Assembly (NCBI RefSeq): GCF_000275725.1 | Contig: NZ_AJTS01000023.1 | Location: forward strand, 1 to 64,000 | Direction: 5' to 3' | DNA: 64,000 bases | Origin: Vreelandella stevensii S18214 | GTDB taxonomy: Bacteria > Pseudomonadota > Gammaproteobacteria > Pseudomonadales > Halomonadaceae | In this document: one piece after another, positions 60,009-64,000 of the stretch | Layout of the letters: each line of letters opens with the position of its first letter | Position numbering within the stretch: the first letter of the stretch is position 1 | Made by a program: the position numbers and the translations under genes | Notes under the pieces: model-generated | The model's input: the letters and a program-made list of their open reading frames with translations, nothing else | What the model was told of the DNA's origin: nothing | Databases searched by the model: none

Positions 60009-62399
60009 CTAGCGCTTGCGAGACGTTCCGCGCCGCCCATTGGCTGGCCTGGCCGCTGGCTTTTTAGCCGCCGCTGCAGAAGCGGGTGATGCCGCCGTGG
60101 GCTCGGCATCCGTGGTGGTTGCAACCTCGGTGCCAGTGGCGGCCTCGGCCTTGGTCTCAGATTCGGGCTCAGCGCTGGCGGCAGTCGCAGGCAGCGCAGG
60201 GCGCGCTTGGCCAAACAGCGCCTTGACCTGCTCGAAACGCTCGGCGGCGTGCTCGGTCAGCTCACCGCTGGCCGAGAACACATGCTCCAGATGCTTGATA
60301 TGCCCATCGATGGCCACATTGTCCTCACCTTCCAGCAGCACGGGCAGCGTGCTCAGGGCCTGTTCACGATCCAGCTTGAGAATGAAAAACTGCTCGCGCA
60401 CCATACGCTTGAACTCGCTCAGCGAGCTGCTGGGCTCGAGCTCCGCGCGGGAGGCGCGCAACCGCTTGAAGTTGCGCTCGTCGGTGGCGGGCGCACCGCC
60501 CAGCACGTAGATCACCGCTCGCATCACGGCTGCATGCGGGCCACCTTGGGTGATTTGCTTGCGCAGCTCATCCTGCTGATGCTGGATGAAGCGACGATGC
60601 TCCGGCTCGGCACCCGGACGGCGGCGATGCACATGGGCATCGCCATACAAACCAACGGCCGCCTGCAGCAGTGGCTGGCCATAGATATCCATGAACAGCC
60701 GCTCGGTGCTGCTGTCCCTGAAATCGCGCCAGGCATTGAGGCTGGCGACGATCTGGTCCGAGGCCATGGTTTCGAAGGCCTTGAACACGTTGTCCTGCCC
60801 TACCGGCTCACGGTGCTTGCGCACGTAATCAGCCATCACCGGCAACGGCACGCTCAGCGGGTTGCGGTCCGACAGCAGCTTGTAGCCCAGCCGAATGGGG
60901 TGCATGCGCCGGATCCAGCGCGCGGCTTCTGGCGTCATCACCGCCTGCAACCAGGGCTGCATATAAATCCGATACAGCCCCAGATTGATCTCCGAGATGC
61001 GTGCAACGGTGGCGAAACGGCGGTCATCTTCGGGCTTGTGCATGACTTCCCGATCCAACTCCTCGAAGTTGCGCTGATTGAATTCGAGCAGGTAGTCACG
61101 CTCGATCAGCTCGGCATCGGCTCGTTCACTGGCATGAGAAATCGTCGTTTCGTAAAGCCCTGGCGGCATCACGTCGATGTAATCCATATTGGCCGTGAAT
61201 TCGGAGTGTTCCTTGCGGGAAACGCTGCCGGAAACGAAGATCCCCAGATGGCCCGTGGTGTCATGCAGGCAGTAGATGATGGTCTGGTCGTTGGCGATGA
61301 TGTCCTCTTCGCCTTCGTACAGGTCACGAATCCATCCCAGCGCCTGCGGCGGCGGCGTGATGTCGTCGCCACGGGAGCAGAACACCACCACCGGCGAGCG
61401 CACGTTGCGCAGATCGATGCGTCGTCCGTCGCGGGTCACCAGCTGCGCCGTGGAGAGCCGGTTGCCCACGAACAGATTATCGACGATGTACTGGATTTCT
61501 TCTCCACCCAGCACCACGTGCCCCCCCCACCAGCGTTCGAACTCAAGATAACGCGAGGTTTCGGTGTCGATATTGGCATACAGGTGGTACTGCTTTTTCC
61601 AGTAGGTGTTGGCCGGATTCAGGCGCTCGAAGTTCTGCACCAGCCAGGCGCCATCGAACAGGCCATTGCCCATGTCACTGGTCAGCGCCGTGATCCAGCT
61701 ACCGCCCACCATGCCGCCGGTATAGCGCATCGGCGCCTTGCCGTGCTCGCCCGCCCAGTAAGAGAGCGGCGCACCGGCAATCAGGATGGGTCCGAACACG
61801 TCGGGCTCCAGTGCCGCCGCCATCATGATCTGCCAGCCCGCCTGACAGTTGCCGACGACCATCGGCTTTTCAGTGGTTTCTGGATGCAGCTCGATGACAT
61901 GACGCAGGAAAGCGATTTCGGCTTCGACCACATCCTCGACCGTTTGGCCGGGCTCGGGAAAGGGCAGAAAGCCAATGAAGTAGCAGGGATGGCCTGCCTT
62001 GAGCGCCACGCCCAGTTCGCTGTCGGGCTTGAAGCCGCCGATGCCTGGGCCATGCCCGGCCCGAGGGTCGACCACCACGAACGGGCGCTTGCTGGGGTCG
62101 GTGACCGTATCGCCCTTGGGCAATACACGCAGCAGTTCGTAATTGGTCGGGTTGGGCAGCGTCCGTCCGTCCATCAGCCCTTCGGTATCGAACCCCAGCA
62201 CGTTGGGCTTGGTCTGCTCCATGTGGGCCAGATACTGGTTGCCCCGTTCGCGCATCACATCCCAGTACAGCACGTTGCGCTCGACGCTGTCGCGCCAGTA
62301 GCTCAAGGCAGCACGCCCAAACCCGAACGGGTCCATCATGCTCGTCAGCGCGCTGTTGCCCAGAGTGGGGGAAAGCAGGGGATTAGCGAGAAAGTTCAT
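60009..62399 (-). CDS. DUF3141 protein, PHA-synthase-like alpha/beta hydrolase
   Basis: The protein has 796 residues from ATG 62399 (GGGAGA 5 nt upstream). The N-terminal 400 residues form an alpha/beta hydrolase domain with a Cys-centred lipase box, GNCQAG (C185), an Asp in SRGDDITPP (D345/D346) and a His in DTTGHLGIF (H384). This is the C-D-H triad order of class I PHA synthases. The middle part is helical. The last 70 residues are Ala/Thr/Glu-rich, ending in a basic AKKPAARPANGRRGTSRKR tail like PhaF or histone-H1-like proteins. Activity is unproven for DUF3141. It is divergent from a LysR gene. Confidence 0.85.
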   Translation of the reverse strand: MNFLANPLLSPTLGNSALTSMMDPFGFGRAALSYWRDSVERNVLYWDVMRERGNQYLAHMEQTKPNVLGFDTEGLMDGRTLPNPTNYELLRVLPKGDTVTDPSKRPFVVVDPRAGHGPGIGGFKPDSELGVALKAGHPCYFIGFLPFPEPGQTVEDVVEAEIAFLRHVIELHPETTEKPMVVGNCQAGWQIMMAAALEPDVFGPILIAGAPLSYWAGEHGKAPMRYTGGMVGGSWITALTSDMGNGLFDGAWLVQNFERLNPANTYWKKQYHLYANIDTETSRYLEFERWWGGHVVLGGEEIQYIVDNLFVGNRLSTAQLVTRDGRRIDLRNVRSPVVVFCSRGDDITPPPQALGWIRDLYEGEEDIIANDQTIIYCLHDTTGHLGIFVSGSVSRKEHSEFTANMDYIDVMPPGLYETTISHASERADAELIERDYLLEFNQRNFEELDREVMHKPEDDRRFATVARISEINLGLYRIYMQPWLQAVMTPEAARWIRRMHPIRLGYKLLSDRNPLSVPLPVMADYVRKHREPVGQDNVFKAFETMASDQIVASLNAWRDFRDSSTERLFMDIYGQPLLQAAVGLYGDAHVHRRRPGAEPEHRRFIQHQQDELRKQITQGGPHAAVMRAVIYVLGGAPATDERNFKRLRASRAELEPSSSLSEFKRMVREQFFILKLDREQALSTLPVLLEGEDNVAIDGHIKHLEHVFSASGELTEHAAERFEQVKALFGQARPALPATAASAEPESETKAEAATGTEVATTTDAEPTAASPASAAAAKKPAARPANGRRGTSRKR

Positions 62400-62648
62400 A
62401 GAGTCTCCCGTGGGGTTGATGCGGGGCACCAAGCCCGAAGCCTGATGCTGCAATGCAATATAGTTTAGGCCACTCCTTGCCAGACGTCGATCATTACCCA
62501 TACATGAACCTGTGTAACAACCTATGTATGAACCATCGAGCGACAGCGATTCAAGGCGTTAGCGGGCAAAGGGTGGTAGCATTTCGACATGGACCCACGC
62601 GCTTGGGAGTCGCTGACGCTGACCGAGCACGTTTACCTCGAGGTGGTT

Positions 62649-63647
62649 ATGTCATCCCCGTCGCTGCTCAACCGCTTGACGTTTCGCCAACTGCAGGTGT
62701 TTCAGGCCGTACATCGCCAGCGCTCGTATTCGCGTGCCGCCGAACAGCTAGGCCTGACTCAACCCGCCGTGAGCGCCCAGATTCGCCAGCTGGAACAGGC
62801 GCTGGGGCAGCCGCTGTTTCGCTATGCCGGTAAAACCCTGCATGTACTGCCTGCGGCGGATACGCTGGCGCTCTCCACTCGGGAAATCTTCGGACAGCTC
62901 TCGCGCCTGCAGATGCACCTTTCAGATATTAACGGCAAGATCAGCGGCAAGTTGAGCATTGCAGCGGTTTCTTCTGCCCAATACGTGGTGCCCTATCTGC
63001 TGTCACGCTTTCGCGCCCGCTACCCCGATGTGCAGCTACGCCTGAAAGTATGCAACCGCAGCCAGGCACTGGAGCGCCTCGCCGACCAGCAGGATGACGT
63101 GGTCATCATGGCCATGGTGCCGGAGGACGATGGGCTGGTGGTCATGCCGGTATTGGAAAATGAGCTGGTGGCCGTGGTATGGCCGGAGCATCCGCTGCTC
63201 CAACTGGCCAACCCTACCCTCTCGGACTTTGCCCGCCACTATGTATTGATGCGTGAGCCGGGGTCAGGCGTGCGCAGCGCCTTCGAGCAGCTGGCGGTCG
63301 ATCAGGAAGTCGGGCTGCCCCACCGTATCGAGCTGGGTACCAACGAAGCGATCAAACAAGGCGTGATGGCGCATCTGGGCGTGGCGGTACTGCCGCGCAT
63401 GGCCATTCAGCTGGAGCTGGAACAGGGGCTGCTGGCCACGCTGGCGCTGCCCCACTTTCCGATCCGCCGCGCCTGGTGCACCGTCTATCGCCGCGACCAC
63501 TTCCCCACGCCGGTGGCGGAGCTGTTCTTGCGTTTCACCCGCGAACACCTCAGCGAGCTGCGTGCGCATTTCCAGGCGCCCCCCAGCCCCCTCCCCAGCC
63601 ACGGCGTTTCCTGCTTGCCAGGCCTGAGCGTCGAACAGACCCCGTGA
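62649..63647 (+). CDS. LysR-family regulator divergent from the DUF3141 gene
   Basis: The protein has 332 residues from ATG 62649 (GAGG 4-5 nt upstream; the open frame begins 60 nt earlier). The HTH is LTFRQLQVFQAVHRQRSYSRAAEQLGLTQPAVSAQIRQLE, followed by a substrate-binding domain resembling CbbR/CysL types. It ends in a Pro-rich tail. It may control the divergent DUF3141 gene, 249 bp away; effector unknown. Confidence 0.85.
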   Translation: MSSPSLLNRLTFRQLQVFQAVHRQRSYSRAAEQLGLTQPAVSAQIRQLEQALGQPLFRYAGKTLHVLPAADTLALSTREIFGQLSRLQMHLSDINGKISGKLSIAAVSSAQYVVPYLLSRFRARYPDVQLRLKVCNRSQALERLADQQDDVVIMAMVPEDDGLVVMPVLENELVAVVWPEHPLLQLANPTLSDFARHYVLMREPGSGVRSAFEQLAVDQEVGLPHRIELGTNEAIKQGVMAHLGVAVLPRMAIQLELEQGLLATLALPHFPIRRAWCTVYRRDHFPTPVAELFLRFTREHLSELRAHFQAPPSPLPSHGVSCLPGLSVEQTP

Positions 63648-63732
63648 TGCGCGACGGTGTCTTGTTGATTGCCAGGTATGTTACATTATCTACTACCTAC
63701 GTATCAGTTAGCGTGACTCGAGGCTCTCTCCT

Positions 63733-64000
63733 ATGAGCAACACCCCTTCCCAGCGCGTGCCCAGCGGCGAAAAATTCCGCAACGAACACGGCATGACGGT
63801 GATCAAGGACGGCATGAAGCAGCGCAAGGCGCAGGCCGATGCGCCCGCCCTTGAACGCAAGCCCAAATGGCTGCGCGCCCAGATTCCAGGCGGCGAGCGT
63901 TTCGAAGCCGTCAAGAAAAACGTATCGACTCACCGGCTGAGCACGGTGTGCGCCGAATCCCACTGCCCCAACATGGGCGAGTGCTGGAGCAACGGCACCG
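63733..64000 (+). CDS. lipA: Lipoyl synthase, N-terminal 89 residues (cut by window edge)
   Basis: ATG 63733 follows GAGG. The visible part ends at CAESHCPNMGECWSNGT, the C-x4-C-x5-C motif that binds the auxiliary [4Fe-4S] cluster donating sulfur in lipoate synthesis. The N-terminal 65 residues (KPKWLRAQIPGGERFEAVKK) are typical. The radical-SAM CxxxCxxC motif lies beyond the window. Confidence 0.95.
   Translation, partial: MSNTPSQRVPSGEKFRNEHGMTVIKDGMKQRKAQADAPALERKPKWLRAQIPGGERFEAVKKNVSTHRLSTVCAESHCPNMGECWSNGT

Noticed and set aside
60207-62468. A 753-codon frame antisense to the DUF3141 gene
   Set aside because: A shadow of the real gene: no domain, and a His/Gln/Arg-rich composition typical of antisense frames.

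Overview
The window looks like chromosome from a moderately GC-rich gammaproteobacterium of the Halomonas type. This is inferred from gene order and protein content, because no rRNA or species marker is present. Housekeeping synteny resembles Pseudomonas and its relatives: fimV-truA-trpF-(trpB-trpA)-accD-folC-dedD-cvpA-purF-metZ; leuC-leuD-leuB-asd; leuS-lptE-holA; sthA-nqrM-nqrFEDCBA-gap-mfd; and topA. A complete Na+-pumping NADH:quinone reductase operon fits a marine or halophilic life style.

Layout. 1-3.6 kb is accessory: the 5' part of an ISL3-type transposase, then a minimal mercury-resistance operon (merR, divergent from merT-merP-merA) with a textbook 19-bp-spacer MerR operator-promoter. 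3.6-21.4 kb is core biosynthesis, almost all on the minus strand: methionine, purine, folate, fatty-acid, tryptophan, leucine and aspartate-family genes, plus truA and the polar-hub gene fimV. 21.5-28 kb is a set of small accessory genes: a qorB/HxlR redox pair, an SDR, a toxin-antitoxin pair, DCC, GNAT and DUF6979-like proteins, a LysE exporter and a 5'-nucleotidase. Four copies of a 54-bp repeat and a 317-bp partial gene duplication are scattered among them.

28.3-31.6 kb is the most unusual part. Three AT-rich genes lie head to tail on the minus strand: a DUF4917/SIR2-like protein, a zinc/HNH-like protein and an Mrr-like nuclease. Each is followed by an imperfect palindrome with integron attC architecture. 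In two cases the gene's TAA stop lies inside the first attC core, and each gene starts about 25-33 nt after the previous core. No integrase is in the window, so this reads as a cluster of attC sites lacking an integrase nearby. A dead IS fragment abuts one end. Inverted relatives of the 54-bp repeat, a pyrimidine-rich microsatellite tract and an unidentified membrane-protein gene abut the other.

32.3-64 kb returns to core functions: leuS-lptE-holA, a PA2779/PA2778-like pair followed by two REPIN-like elements, sthA, the nqr operon, a long-form GAPDH, mfd, an envelope cluster (two L,D-transpeptidases flanking an Lpp/OprI-like lipoprotein), topA, a PHA-synthase-like DUF3141 protein with a divergent LysR regulator, and the start of lipA.
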